DNA of 64,000 bases from Polaribacter sp. NJDZ03 (lineage in GTDB: Bacteria; Bacteroidota; Bacteroidia; Flavobacteriales; Flavobacteriaceae), in contig NZ_CP079195.1 of NCBI RefSeq assembly GCF_019263805.1, positions 1,331,001 to 1,395,000 on the forward strand, read 5' to 3'. The notes under the pieces are model-generated. The model was not told the origin of the DNA and made no database searches. It worked only from the letters and a program-made list of their open reading frames with translations. This document shows, in pieces, positions 26,328 to 35,008 of the stretch. Position numbers and translations under genes: made by a program. Each line of letters opens with the position of its first letter. Positions within the stretch are counted from its first letter, which is position 1.

Positions 26328-26996
26328 ATGAATTTTAATTGGTTTCGTAAAAAAAACAAAAAAGTGCCACCTGCCTTCTTTTTAGAATATGAAAAAAGTA
26401 TTTTAAACACAGAAAAACTGCCAATTAATGAAACTCGGTTTGTAGTTTTTGATACAGAAACAACTGGCTTAGACAAGAAAAAAGACAGAGTTCTATCTAT
26501 TGGTGCCGTAGCTTTAATTAATAATACTTTAAATGTAAATGATAGCTTTGAAGTGTATTTAAAACAAGAAATATTTAATCCAGAAACGGTACACATTCAT
26601 GGAATTTTAAAGGAAGGTAACACTACAAAAATTACAGAATTAGAAGCTTTAAAACAGTTTTTAAAATATATTGGCAACTCGGTATTGGTAGGTCATCATG
26701 TTGGTTTTGATGTTGCTATGATTAACCAAATATTATTGAGAAATAACTTACCAGGTCTTAAAAACAAAACGCTAGACACAGAGTATTTGTATAGAAAATC
26801 TAAACATACTATTTATAAAAACACATTGCCAGAAGAGCGTTATACTTTAGATAAATTGTGCGATGAATTAAATGTTTCTAAAAGCGATAGACACACCGCA
26901 AGTGGAGATGCTTTTATTACAGCAATTATCTTTTTAAAAATAATGTCTCGTTTAGATAAAAAAGGCAACCTAAAATTTAGAGAACTACTTTCTTAG
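26328..26996 (+). CDS. DnaQ-like 3'-5' exonuclease
   Basis: 222-residue DEDDh exonuclease. Motif I is FDTETTGL (about residues 40-47), motif II has HHVGFDVAMIN, and motif III has HTASGDA with the catalytic His and Asp. It resembles the epsilon proofreading subunit but is short and sits 2 bases after the DUF294 gene. It is therefore more likely a stand-alone nuclease of that two-gene unit than the replicative proofreader. A 20-bp terminator stem follows. Confidence 0.9.
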   Translation: MNFNWFRKKNKKVPPAFFLEYEKSILNTEKLPINETRFVVFDTETTGLDKKKDRVLSIGAVALINNTLNVNDSFEVYLKQEIFNPETVHIHGILKEGNTTKITELEALKQFLKYIGNSVLVGHHVGFDVAMINQILLRNNLPGLKNKTLDTEYLYRKSKHTIYKNTLPEERYTLDKLCDELNVSKSDRHTASGDAFITAIIFLKIMSRLDKKGNLKFRELLS

Positions 26997-27023
26997 GTAA
27001 AAACACCTTTTAAAACATTAAAA

Positions 27024-27078
27024 AGAGCTATAAAAATCAAAATTATATTATGTATATTTTTGATTTTTATAGCTCTTC
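27024..27078. terminator. Bidirectional terminator
   Basis: A perfect 20-bp stem (27024-27043 with 27059-27078, starting AAGAGCTATAAAAATC) around a 15-base loop, placed between the exonuclease (plus) and the oxidoreductase (minus). Confidence 0.8.
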
Positions 27079-27105
27079 TAATTGAAAATACATATTAAAA
27101 AAATA

Positions 27106-28077
27106 CTAATATTCTAATCCAATAAGATCTCTTACCTCATCTAAGGTTTTAATCAAGTTTTTAGAGAAATCAAACGTCATTATATCACTTTCTTTTTTAC
27201 CTGCTCTTAAAAGGTTATTAAAGTGTTCCGTTTCAAAATTATAACCAATCGTTTTGTAGTTAAAATCGATGGTTTCCTCTTTACCATTTTCTGTAATAGT
27301 TACAGTTGTAGGCATATGAAACATCGTGTTTATTTTTATAATACCTCTTTCGCAAGTAAAAATTGCTTCTGTAGCAGCATCTTCTACCAATGTAGTTTTT
27401 AAAATTGCTTTCTGGTCATTATAAGTAAACAACATATTACACGCAGAGTCTGCTCCGTTATCAAAAAAAGTAGCATCTGCTTCTATAGAATTAGGAACTC
27501 CTAAAGTAGATAATGCTGCAAAAATTGTATAAACACCAATATCTAACAAACTACCTCCACCCACTTCTTTTTTAAATAATCTGCTCTCATTATCAAATGT
27601 GCTAGAAAAACCAAAATCTGCTTCTAGTTTTAATACCTTTCCAAATTTCTCATTTTTAAGACTTTCTAAAACATAAGTATAATGTGGTAAAAAATAAGTC
27701 CATAATGCTTCCATTAGCAAAACGTTATTCTCTCTAGCAACCGCAATCATTTCTTCTACCTCTTGTAAATTCATTGCAAAAGGTTTTTCGCATAAAACCG
27801 CTTTTTTGTTTTGTAAACAAAGTATCGCGTTCTCCTTATGAAAACTGTGTGGAGTTGCAATATAAACCGCATCTACCTCAGCATCATTCGCTAAATCTGA
27901 ATAAGAAGCATAGGCTTTTTTTGAGTTGTATTTTAGTGCAAACTTATCTGCTTTTTCTTGACTTCTAGACGCCACAGCAACTAATTCTGCATTTTCTACT
28001 GTTGCTAAATCTTCAGCAAATTTATGAGCAATATTACCTAACCCTATAATTCCCCATTTAATCGTTTTTTTTTCCAT
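27106..28077 (-). CDS. Gfo/Idh/MocA-family oxidoreductase
   Basis: 323 residues from ATG 28077; an ATG 24 bases further upstream (28101) is also possible but precedes the usual N-terminus. The Rossmann start is WGIIGLGNIAHKFAEDL, the NAD-binding and catalytic segment is CEKPFAMN (about residue 87), and the C-terminal alpha/beta domain is intact with GGGSLLDIGVY. The family oxidises or reduces sugars and related polyols with NAD(P); the substrate here is unknown. It is separated from the upstream symporter gene by a repeat-bearing gap. Confidence 0.9.
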   Translation of the reverse strand: MEKKTIKWGIIGLGNIAHKFAEDLATVENAELVAVASRSQEKADKFALKYNSKKAYASYSDLANDAEVDAVYIATPHSFHKENAILCLQNKKAVLCEKPFAMNLQEVEEMIAVARENNVLLMEALWTYFLPHYTYVLESLKNEKFGKVLKLEADFGFSSTFDNESRLFKKEVGGGSLLDIGVYTIFAALSTLGVPNSIEADATFFDNGADSACNMLFTYNDQKAILKTTLVEDAATEAIFTCERGIIKINTMFHMPTTVTITENGKEETIDFNYKTIGYNFETEHFNNLLRAGKKESDIMTFDFSKNLIKTLDEVRDLIGLEY

Positions 28078-28108
28078 TTTAACATTTTTAAATTTTGACA
28101 TTTTTAAA

Positions 28109-28168
28109 TTTGGCTAAAGCCAATATCATGTAATTCTTTGTTAACACAGGCTAAAGCCCATGTCTATT
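28109..28168. repeat. GGCTAAAGCC palindromic repeat
   Basis: Two copies of the near-palindrome GGCTAAAGCC (28112-28121 and 28149-28158), 37 bases apart, lie between the symporter and oxidoreductase genes. Such pairs recur in Bacteroidetes intergenic DNA, as I recall. Confidence 0.55.
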
Positions 28169-28184
28169 GAATATAATCTTTAAT

Positions 28185-29894
28185 TTACCTGTCTGAATAG
28201 CCTGCGGATTTATCCACAGGAATAAATGTTTGAATAATAATTGCAATTCCCATTACTAACGCACACCCTAATAAGTTAAGCCATAAATATGGCAACCAAT
28301 CAAGTAAAAATACAGTAATAATTAATGCTTGTGTAATTAATGCTGCTACAAAAACAGCATTTCCTCTAACAAATTTAACAAAAAACGCCAACAAGAAAAT
28401 ACCCAAGACATTTCCGTAAAAAATAGACCCAATAATATTTACAAGCTGAATTAAATTATCGAATAAATTAGCCACACAAGCCACCGAAATAGCTATGATT
28501 CCCCAAAGTAAAGTAAACCATTTAGAGGCCTTTACATAATGGGCTTCACTTTTGTCTTCTCTTACATTTCGTTTGTATAAATCTATAGCAGTTGTGCTTG
28601 CCAACGCGTTTAATTCTGACGCGGTAGAAGACATTGCTGCAGATAAAATTACAGCCAATAATAACCCGATTAATCCTCTTGGTAAGTTGTTTAAAATAAA
28701 ATGAATAAACACATAATCTTTGTCGTTCGATTCTATTTTTTTAATCGACTTCTCATCAACTTTTTTAATAATTTCTTTTGCCGATTCTTTTAATTCTAAA
28801 TCTCTTGCATTTAATTCTTGAATTCGTTCTTTTTCTTCAGCCTGAAATCCATCAGAAAACAACAGTCTTTTATCGTTTTCTATAATGGTATGTTCTGCTT
28901 CTAGTTCTTGATATTCTGCTAAATATTCAGAGTTATGAACTGCATCATTTGCCGTAGGGCTAAAGTTTAAAGGCGATGCATTAAATTGATAAAAAACAAA
29001 AACCATTACCCCAATTAACAGGATAAAGAACTGCATTGGCACCTTTAACAATCCATTAAAAATTAAACCTAATTGACTTTCACGAACCGATTTCCCCGAC
29101 AAATAACGCTGCACCTGACTTTGGTCTGTTCCAAAATAGGATAACATTAAAAAAGTACCTCCTAAAATACCTGTCCAAACGGTGTATCTATTACTTAAAT
29201 CGAAAGAAAAATCTAACACGTCCATTTTATTACTTGCACCCGCAATTTCTAATGCGTTGGTGAACGTAATATTCTCCGGAAGCTGACTCATAATCATAAA
29301 AAACGCAATTAGCATTCCAATAAAAATGATAATCATTTGTTGTTTTTGCGTTACGTTTACAGCTTTTGTACCTCCAGAAACCGTGTAAATAATCACTAAG
29401 AAACCAATGATAATATTTAGCGTTAACAAATCCCAATCTAGTACAGCACTTAAAATAATTGCAGGCGCAAAAATGGTAATTCCTGCGGCCAATCCACGCT
29501 GAACTAGAAACAAAATTGCAGCTAAACTCCTTGTCTTTAAATCGAATCTTCCTTCTAAAAACTCGTAGGCTGTATAGACTTTTAATTTGTGATAAATCGG
29601 TATAAAAACCACGCAAATAATAATCATTGCAATGGGCAATCCGAAGTAAAACTGTACAAACCCCATACCACTATGAAACGCTTGCCCTGGTGTAGATAAA
29701 AACGTAATTGCACTCGCTTGTGTTGCCATAACAGACAAACCAATCGTCCACCATTTAGAGTCACTTCCACCCTTTATATAATCGGTAACATTGTCATTTT
29801 TACGCGTAACATACGTACCATAAGCCACAATAAAAATAAGCGTTACAGACAGAATAATCCAATCTATATAATGTAATTTACTTTCAATTTCCAT
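28185..29894 (-). CDS. Sodium:solute symporter (SSS family)
   Basis: 569 residues with about 13-14 membrane helices, of the LeuT-fold SSS family. Typical segments include VMATQASAITFLSTPGQAF (sodium-site region) and SAAMSSTASELNALAS (about residues 420-435). An unusual hydrophilic, coiled-coil-like stretch of roughly 90 residues (about 310-395, rich in E and K) is inserted between helices. The substrate is unknown. A 35-residue membrane peptide gene ends 3 bases upstream, and a PIG-L deacetylase gene lies before that, suggesting uptake of an acylated or acetylated sugar-like compound (inference). Confidence 0.93.
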   Translation of the reverse strand: MEIESKLHYIDWIILSVTLIFIVAYGTYVTRKNDNVTDYIKGGSDSKWWTIGLSVMATQASAITFLSTPGQAFHSGMGFVQFYFGLPIAMIIICVVFIPIYHKLKVYTAYEFLEGRFDLKTRSLAAILFLVQRGLAAGITIFAPAIILSAVLDWDLLTLNIIIGFLVIIYTVSGGTKAVNVTQKQQMIIIFIGMLIAFFMIMSQLPENITFTNALEIAGASNKMDVLDFSFDLSNRYTVWTGILGGTFLMLSYFGTDQSQVQRYLSGKSVRESQLGLIFNGLLKVPMQFFILLIGVMVFVFYQFNASPLNFSPTANDAVHNSEYLAEYQELEAEHTIIENDKRLLFSDGFQAEEKERIQELNARDLELKESAKEIIKKVDEKSIKKIESNDKDYVFIHFILNNLPRGLIGLLLAVILSAAMSSTASELNALASTTAIDLYKRNVREDKSEAHYVKASKWFTLLWGIIAISVACVANLFDNLIQLVNIIGSIFYGNVLGIFLLAFFVKFVRGNAVFVAALITQALIITVFLLDWLPYLWLNLLGCALVMGIAIIIQTFIPVDKSAGYSDR

Positions 29895-29897
29895 AGA

Positions 29898-30005
29898 CTA
29901 AACCGTAAAATAATTTGAAATAAAATAAAACGCAATAATGTAAATTACATTGGCAATTAAAACCATTGAATATTCTTTTTTCCAAATGTATTTCTGTCCT
30001 TTCAT
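29898..30005 (-). CDS. 35-residue membrane peptide before the symporter
   Basis: ATG at 30005-30003, 35 codons, TAG at 29900-29898; the symporter ATG follows after 3 bases. The N-terminus is charged (MKGQKYIWKKEY) and is followed by one hydrophobic helix (about residues 13-32, SMVLIANVIYIIAFYFIS). It is too short for most gene finders. The tight spacing, single helix and positive-inside start fit a small transporter subunit, as known for some SSS members and for KdpF. No database support was available, so the assignment rests on context. Confidence 0.6.
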   Translation of the reverse strand: MKGQKYIWKKEYSMVLIANVIYIIAFYFISNYFTV

Positions 30006-30022
30006 TTTATCTTGTTTTTATT

Positions 30023-30096
30023 AGAAGCTATTTCCTGCTTTCCACTATATCTTTTTTTCGTCCCTCAAAAAAGGATGCCGTTTCAATCAAGGCTAA
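30023..30096. repeat. REP-like element, family B (short copy)
   Basis: 74 bases running from AGAAGCTATTTCCTGCTTTC through CACTATATCTTTTTT to AAAAGGATGCCGTTTCAATC. The same ends bound longer copies at 55347-55504 (inverse orientation) and 58408-58554. This copy lacks their internal segment. Confidence 0.65.
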
Positions 30097-30264
30097 ACTG
30101 GTTTGCCAACTCACCATCAGTTCTATCAGAATCACGCACTAAATAAACCTCTCAACTGTGCTCTAGGAACACCTTATAATTCACCCTACAACTCAGTACT
30201 CCAACACCTTTGTAACTTTGCCCCTTTAAACCTTTGAAACTTTGTTACCTCACCACTATGAAAC

Positions 30265-32760
30265 CTACTTAGAAACCTCTTTTCCTACAGACAACATATT
30301 TGCAAATAATTTGTACGCACCAGAAACACCAGCAAGCAATTCTCTAAAGAAACTTAAACCTGTATACATATAATTTCCTTTCCCATATTTTGCAATTAGC
30401 AAGCTACCCAATTTCATGTTTTCTCCTTTATCATGCATCGATAAAACAGGAACATAAGCTTCGTGCCACATATTAGGAAAATACAAACCACGTTCTTGCA
30501 CCCAACCATTAAAATCGTCGTTAGTAATTTTATTAGGAAAATTCATTAAAGGATTGTCTTCTGCCAAGATTAAAACATCTGCAGACTCATCTGTTACTCT
30601 ATCTCTAGACAATTGTAAAGGATAAGGTGCTGCAACATCTACATTTCTATTAGTATTATACTGCACAATCATGTTTCCTCCTTTTGCAACATATTCTAAC
30701 AAGAATTTTTGTTTAAACTTTAGTTCATCAACCACATTATAAGCTCTAATACCTAAAACAATAGCATCATATTTTAATAAATTTTCGCCATTAATATCAA
30801 TAGGTTTTATCAACTCTACTTTATAACCAATCTGACGTAAACTTTCTGGAACCGCATCTCCTGCTCCTTTTATATAACCAATTATATTTCCTACTTTTTT
30901 AATATTTAAACGAACAACTTTTGCTTCAGAATTTAATAAAACACTTTGTTTAGGAATATGGTTGTAATTAATTTCTACTAATTCTTTCGTATAACTCTTT
31001 CCTTTAGAAACCGCAATAACTTCTAATTGTCCTTCAGATGGATCTTTAGGTGGAGTTACTAAAAATGAAACCATTTGTAAATCTTCCTTTTGCTCAATAT
31101 TAAAATTAATTTCTGTAGGAGTTACAGTCCAATTTTCAGGAACTTTTAAACTCACCTTTCCTTGTACAAAACTGATACCTGCTCTAATTTCTACATTGAT
31201 ATTTTTAGGTATGCTATCAGAAAAAACAAGTACTTTGTTTTTAATTCTTGTAGTTACTTCTGGTAAAACCTCATAAGGCTCATAAATTTCTCCTTTATCT
31301 CTTTCTGCATATCTTCTTACAATGTTTTTAGTAAAGGTTATGGGAATAAAATCTATAATTAATTTATAGGTTATTTTAGAAATACTTGGTGTTTCTGGCA
31401 ACCCAATTAATTCTTGATTGTCTACGGTGTACATACCTAAACTAGGTTCTTTACGCAACCAATAAGGATCTGTGTACGTGTCTGTTTTTAAAGTAACTGT
31501 TTCTTTAAATGTAAATTTCTTATTCTTTGTTAAATTAAATCCTTTAAAAATCTCAACGCTATCCAATTCAGAAACAATAGATGTTAATTGCATGTTTACA
31601 TCACTTCTATTTAAGACTTCAAAATTGATATCAATTTTAGAGTTTGGGGTCCCAGAAGAACTGTTTGCAGAAGCTTCTATATACAAACCTGCACAAGCTT
31701 CAATAATTTCTTTAATTTGCTTTTCTTTAATTGTTTTCCAATGATTGTCTTCTAAATCGCTCATCATGCTATACGCTAACATTAATTTAGATAAGTGTTT
31801 AGACGGATTTACAAAATCGAAATTATCTTCAACATCCTTTAAAATTTTTCCAATGGAAGCTCCATTTTTTAAACGACTCCAAGTAGTATTAATTCCAGAA
31901 AAAATATCACTATCTACTTTTAAAGAATCTCCTTTTAAAAACTCCACATACTCTTTTTGAGATCCTCTGGTTGTTAAACGCCCAAAACCTTGACTTAAAT
32001 GTTGGCTACTAGCTATAGATGCAATCTCGTTATTAGATAGGCCCTTTAAAGCATAATACTCACCAACATCAACAGACATTAAATCTTTTGCTGCTTCATT
32101 AAATGCTGCCTGACTTTTAAAAGAATACGTAGAAATATTATGAAACAAACGTTTTGGTTGCCAAGTTTTGGTATATTTTAATTGATCTGTATATTTTGTA
32201 GAATCTCCCACCATATCAAATGCTTCTACACTTAACATTGCCGAACTTGTATGATGCCCGTGTGTTGTACCTGGCGTTCTATGATCGAATCTATTAATAA
32301 TTACATCTGGCTTAAAAGTTCTAATTGCCCAAACAACATCACTTAAAACAGCTTCTTTATTCCAGATTTTTAACGTTTCATCTGGGTGTTTAGAAAATCC
32401 AAAATCATTGGCCCTTGTAAATAGTTGCTCTCCACCATCAATGCGTCTTGCCGCTAATAATTCTTGTGTTCTAATAACTCCTAATAATTCTCTAAGTTCT
32501 GAGCCAATTAAATTCTGACCTCCATCTCCTCTTGTTAAAGACAAATAACCAGTTCTTGCTTTTACATTATTTGATAAATAAGAGATTAAGCGCGTGTTTT
32601 CATCATCTGGATGCGCAGCAATATAGAGCGCAGTTCCTAGAAAATTCAGTTTCTGAATTTTCTCGTAAATCTGATTTGAGGTTAATTTTTGAGGTTTTTG
32701 TGCAAATACTGAAATAGAAATCAGTAAAAAAGCTAGTGTAGAAAGTAAAAATTTCTTCAT
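30265..32760 (-). CDS. PIG-L family deacetylase with C-terminal GATase-like domain
   Basis: 831 residues with a signal peptide (cleavage near SVFAQ, residue 21). Residues about 40-270 form the LmbE/PIG-L fold, with zinc motif AAHPDDE (49-55) and a later THGHH. A long middle region of beta-sandwich type follows. The C-terminal part (about 640-800, DAIVLGIRAYNVVDEL and GGNMIVQYNTN) looks like a ThuA/GATase-type domain. It probably removes N-acetyl groups from a sugar outside the cytoplasm. It is transcribed toward the small peptide and symporter genes. Confidence 0.88.
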   Translation of the reverse strand: MKKFLLSTLAFLLISISVFAQKPQKLTSNQIYEKIQKLNFLGTALYIAAHPDDENTRLISYLSNNVKARTGYLSLTRGDGGQNLIGSELRELLGVIRTQELLAARRIDGGEQLFTRANDFGFSKHPDETLKIWNKEAVLSDVVWAIRTFKPDVIINRFDHRTPGTTHGHHTSSAMLSVEAFDMVGDSTKYTDQLKYTKTWQPKRLFHNISTYSFKSQAAFNEAAKDLMSVDVGEYYALKGLSNNEIASIASSQHLSQGFGRLTTRGSQKEYVEFLKGDSLKVDSDIFSGINTTWSRLKNGASIGKILKDVEDNFDFVNPSKHLSKLMLAYSMMSDLEDNHWKTIKEKQIKEIIEACAGLYIEASANSSSGTPNSKIDINFEVLNRSDVNMQLTSIVSELDSVEIFKGFNLTKNKKFTFKETVTLKTDTYTDPYWLRKEPSLGMYTVDNQELIGLPETPSISKITYKLIIDFIPITFTKNIVRRYAERDKGEIYEPYEVLPEVTTRIKNKVLVFSDSIPKNINVEIRAGISFVQGKVSLKVPENWTVTPTEINFNIEQKEDLQMVSFLVTPPKDPSEGQLEVIAVSKGKSYTKELVEINYNHIPKQSVLLNSEAKVVRLNIKKVGNIIGYIKGAGDAVPESLRQIGYKVELIKPIDINGENLLKYDAIVLGIRAYNVVDELKFKQKFLLEYVAKGGNMIVQYNTNRNVDVAAPYPLQLSRDRVTDESADVLILAEDNPLMNFPNKITNDDFNGWVQERGLYFPNMWHEAYVPVLSMHDKGENMKLGSLLIAKYGKGNYMYTGLSFFRELLAGVSGAYKLFANMLSVGKEVSK

Positions 32761-32987
32761 ATTTAGATATTGGTCAATTGTTGTACGGTAGCACGCAGGT
32801 GAAACTTAATAGAAATCTCTTATCTGCGCACGAGGAGACAATCTTAAAAAAAGATTGATGTAAAAACAAATGTAGTTTTTTATGAGGGTTTTTAAAATTT
32901 GTTAACATAATTATAACGTTTCTAATTTCATTAACAAAATGCTCATAACCTGTTAATAAATTAATTTTCAGAATCACTTAATAAGGT

Positions 32988-32995
32988 TATATTTG
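32988..32995 (+). promoter_or_regulatory. -7 promoter box TATATTTG before dnaN
   Basis: A perfect TAnnTTTG match that ends 25 bases before the dnaN ATG at 33021. The -33 element is weak. The gap is shared with the divergent PIG-L gene. Confidence 0.5.
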
Positions 32996-33020
32996 TAAGA
33001 CTAATTAAGATAAAAAATCA

Positions 33021-34139
33021 ATGAAATTTATTGTATCGAGTTCGCAATTATTAAAACAATTACAAGTTTTAGGCGGCGTTATAAATAGCAACAATACCTT
33101 ACCAATTTTAGATAACTTTTTGTTTGAATTATCTGAAAACCAATTAAAAGTTTCTGCATCAGATTTAGAAACAACTATGAGTTCTGTAATAGATGTAGAA
33201 AGTGATAGTTCTGGTTCTATAGCTGTTTCTGCACGTTTATTATTAGATACCTTAAAGACGTTTCCAGACCAACCTTTAACGTTTAAAACGGAAGGTGACA
33301 ATGCAATTGAAATTAGTTCTGATCAAGGTAAATATGACATGGCTTATTTTGGTGGAGATGAATTCCCTAAAGCGGTTTCTTTACCATCACCAAGTAAAAC
33401 AGTGGTTCCTGCAAGTATTTTAGGAACTGCAATTTCTAAAACAATATTTGCTGCCGGAAACGACGATTTACGCCCAGTAATGAGTGGAGTGTTTTTTCAA
33501 TTTAGTTCACAAAGCTTAACTTTTGTTGCAACGGATGCTCATAAATTAGTAAAATACACTAGAACGGATGTTACTGCAGATCAAACTGCAGAATTCATTA
33601 TGCCAAAGAAACCTTTAAATTTATTAAAAGGAATTTTAGGTGGTTCTGAAAGTGATGTTACTATTGAATATAATGACGCAAATGCAAAATTCACGTTTGA
33701 TAACGTAGTTTTAGTATGTCGTTTAATTGATGGAAAATATCCAAACTACGAAGCAGTTATTCCTAAAGAGAATCCAAATAAATTAACAGTAGACAGAGCT
33801 TCTTTCTTAAACTCTGTAAGACGTGTTTCTATTTTCTCTAGTAAAACAACACACCAGATTCGTTTAAAAATGGCGGGTACAGAATTAAATATTTCTGCAG
33901 AAGATTTAGATTTTTCTAACAAAGCAGACGAACGTTTAAGCTGTGATTACCAAGGTGATGATATGCAAATTGGGTTTAACTCTCGTTTTTTAAGCGAAAT
34001 GTTAAACAATTTAAGTTCTAACGATGTTTTAATTGAAATGTCTTTACCAAACAGAGCAGGTATTTTAACGCCTATTGATGGAACAGACGAAGGTGAACAA
34101 GTTACTATGTTGGTAATGCCAGTAATGTTGAATAGTTAA
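33021..34139 (+). CDS. dnaN: DNA polymerase III beta subunit (sliding clamp)
   Basis: 372 residues forming three topologically equal domains; the dimer encircles DNA and tethers polymerase and repair proteins. Recognisable segments are ISNNTLPILDNFLFE-like packing in domain I, FAAGNDDLRPVMSGVFF in domain II, and the C-terminal end EGEQVTMLVMPVMLNS. Length fits Bacteroidetes DnaN. No dnaA or recF lies beside it, in line with the scattered replication genes of this phylum. A terminator follows at 34205. Confidence 0.96.
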   Translation: MKFIVSSSQLLKQLQVLGGVINSNNTLPILDNFLFELSENQLKVSASDLETTMSSVIDVESDSSGSIAVSARLLLDTLKTFPDQPLTFKTEGDNAIEISSDQGKYDMAYFGGDEFPKAVSLPSPSKTVVPASILGTAISKTIFAAGNDDLRPVMSGVFFQFSSQSLTFVATDAHKLVKYTRTDVTADQTAEFIMPKKPLNLLKGILGGSESDVTIEYNDANAKFTFDNVVLVCRLIDGKYPNYEAVIPKENPNKLTVDRASFLNSVRRVSIFSSKTTHQIRLKMAGTELNISAEDLDFSNKADERLSCDYQGDDMQIGFNSRFLSEMLNNLSSNDVLIEMSLPNRAGILTPIDGTDEGEQVTMLVMPVMLNS

Positions 34140-34204
34140 GACACACCTTTTTTTATTACAAAAAAATATCTTTCTTGTACAAACAAGAATCTATAATATT
34201 TAAG

Positions 34205-34239
34205 ACCACAATTGATTAAAAATTAATTGTGGTTTTTTC
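34205..34239 (+). terminator. Terminator after dnaN
   Basis: ACCACAATT (34205-34213) pairs with AATTGTGGT (34225-34233), and the stem can be extended past one mismatch. A run of T follows. Confidence 0.8.
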
Positions 34240-34253
34240 TTTACATTTACCTT

Positions 34254-34871
34254 ATGAATTTCCTAGCACATTTATATTTATCACAAAACGACACCAATAT
34301 TATGATTGGTAATTTTATTGCAGATCATATTAGAGGTAATAATTACGAAGGTTTTTCTAAAGAAATTCAGCAAGGTATTTTCTTACATAGAGAAATAGAC
34401 ACGTTTACAGACGCACATAAAATTGTAAGAAAAAGCAAACGACGTTTGCACGAACGATACAGACATTACGATGGTGTAATTATCGATATCTTTTATGATT
34501 ATTTCTTAGCAAAGAATTGGTCCGATTATTCAGACGTTCCTCTAGAGGTTTACACAGATGGCATCAATAAAATGTTTGGTAAAATAGCTAACGAATTGCC
34601 TATAAAATCTCAAAACTTTATTAAATATATGATTGAATATAACATTCTATTCAATTATCAGAATAAAGAAGGAATCGCAAAGGTTTTAAACGGAATGAAT
34701 ACCAGAACAAAAGGAAAATCTCAAATGAATTTAGCTATCGAAGATTTAAATCTTTTAGAAGATGAACTTCAAGAAGATTTTACCTTATTTTTTAAAGATT
34801 TAATTGAGCATACAAATCATAAGTTTAAAGAAATAACTAGCGTTTCTAATACAAATGAAATTCAAGAGTAA
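34254..34871 (+). CDS. acpH: ACP phosphodiesterase (DUF479)
   Basis: 205 residues from ATG 34254; an earlier in-frame start at 34227 lies inside the terminator stem. The N-terminus MNFLAHLYLS, GNFIADHIRG and HREIDTFTDAH are typical of the AcpH family of HD-like metal hydrolases that remove the 4'-phosphopantetheine arm from acyl carrier protein. Length is normal. It stands alone between dnaN and ggt. Confidence 0.85.
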   Translation: MNFLAHLYLSQNDTNIMIGNFIADHIRGNNYEGFSKEIQQGIFLHREIDTFTDAHKIVRKSKRRLHERYRHYDGVIIDIFYDYFLAKNWSDYSDVPLEVYTDGINKMFGKIANELPIKSQNFIKYMIEYNILFNYQNKEGIAKVLNGMNTRTKGKSQMNLAIEDLNLLEDELQEDFTLFFKDLIEHTNHKFKEITSVSNTNEIQE

Positions 34872-35008
34872 TATTTGTTGAATACATTTTGCATAACTAA
34901 TACGAAGAATTTTTAAATTGAAGTATCATTCCTTCTAAAAAAAATCAAAGCAGAGAGCCGATTAAAAAGACCATCTAAATAAAAATTAAAGAACTTAATA
35001 CCAACCTT

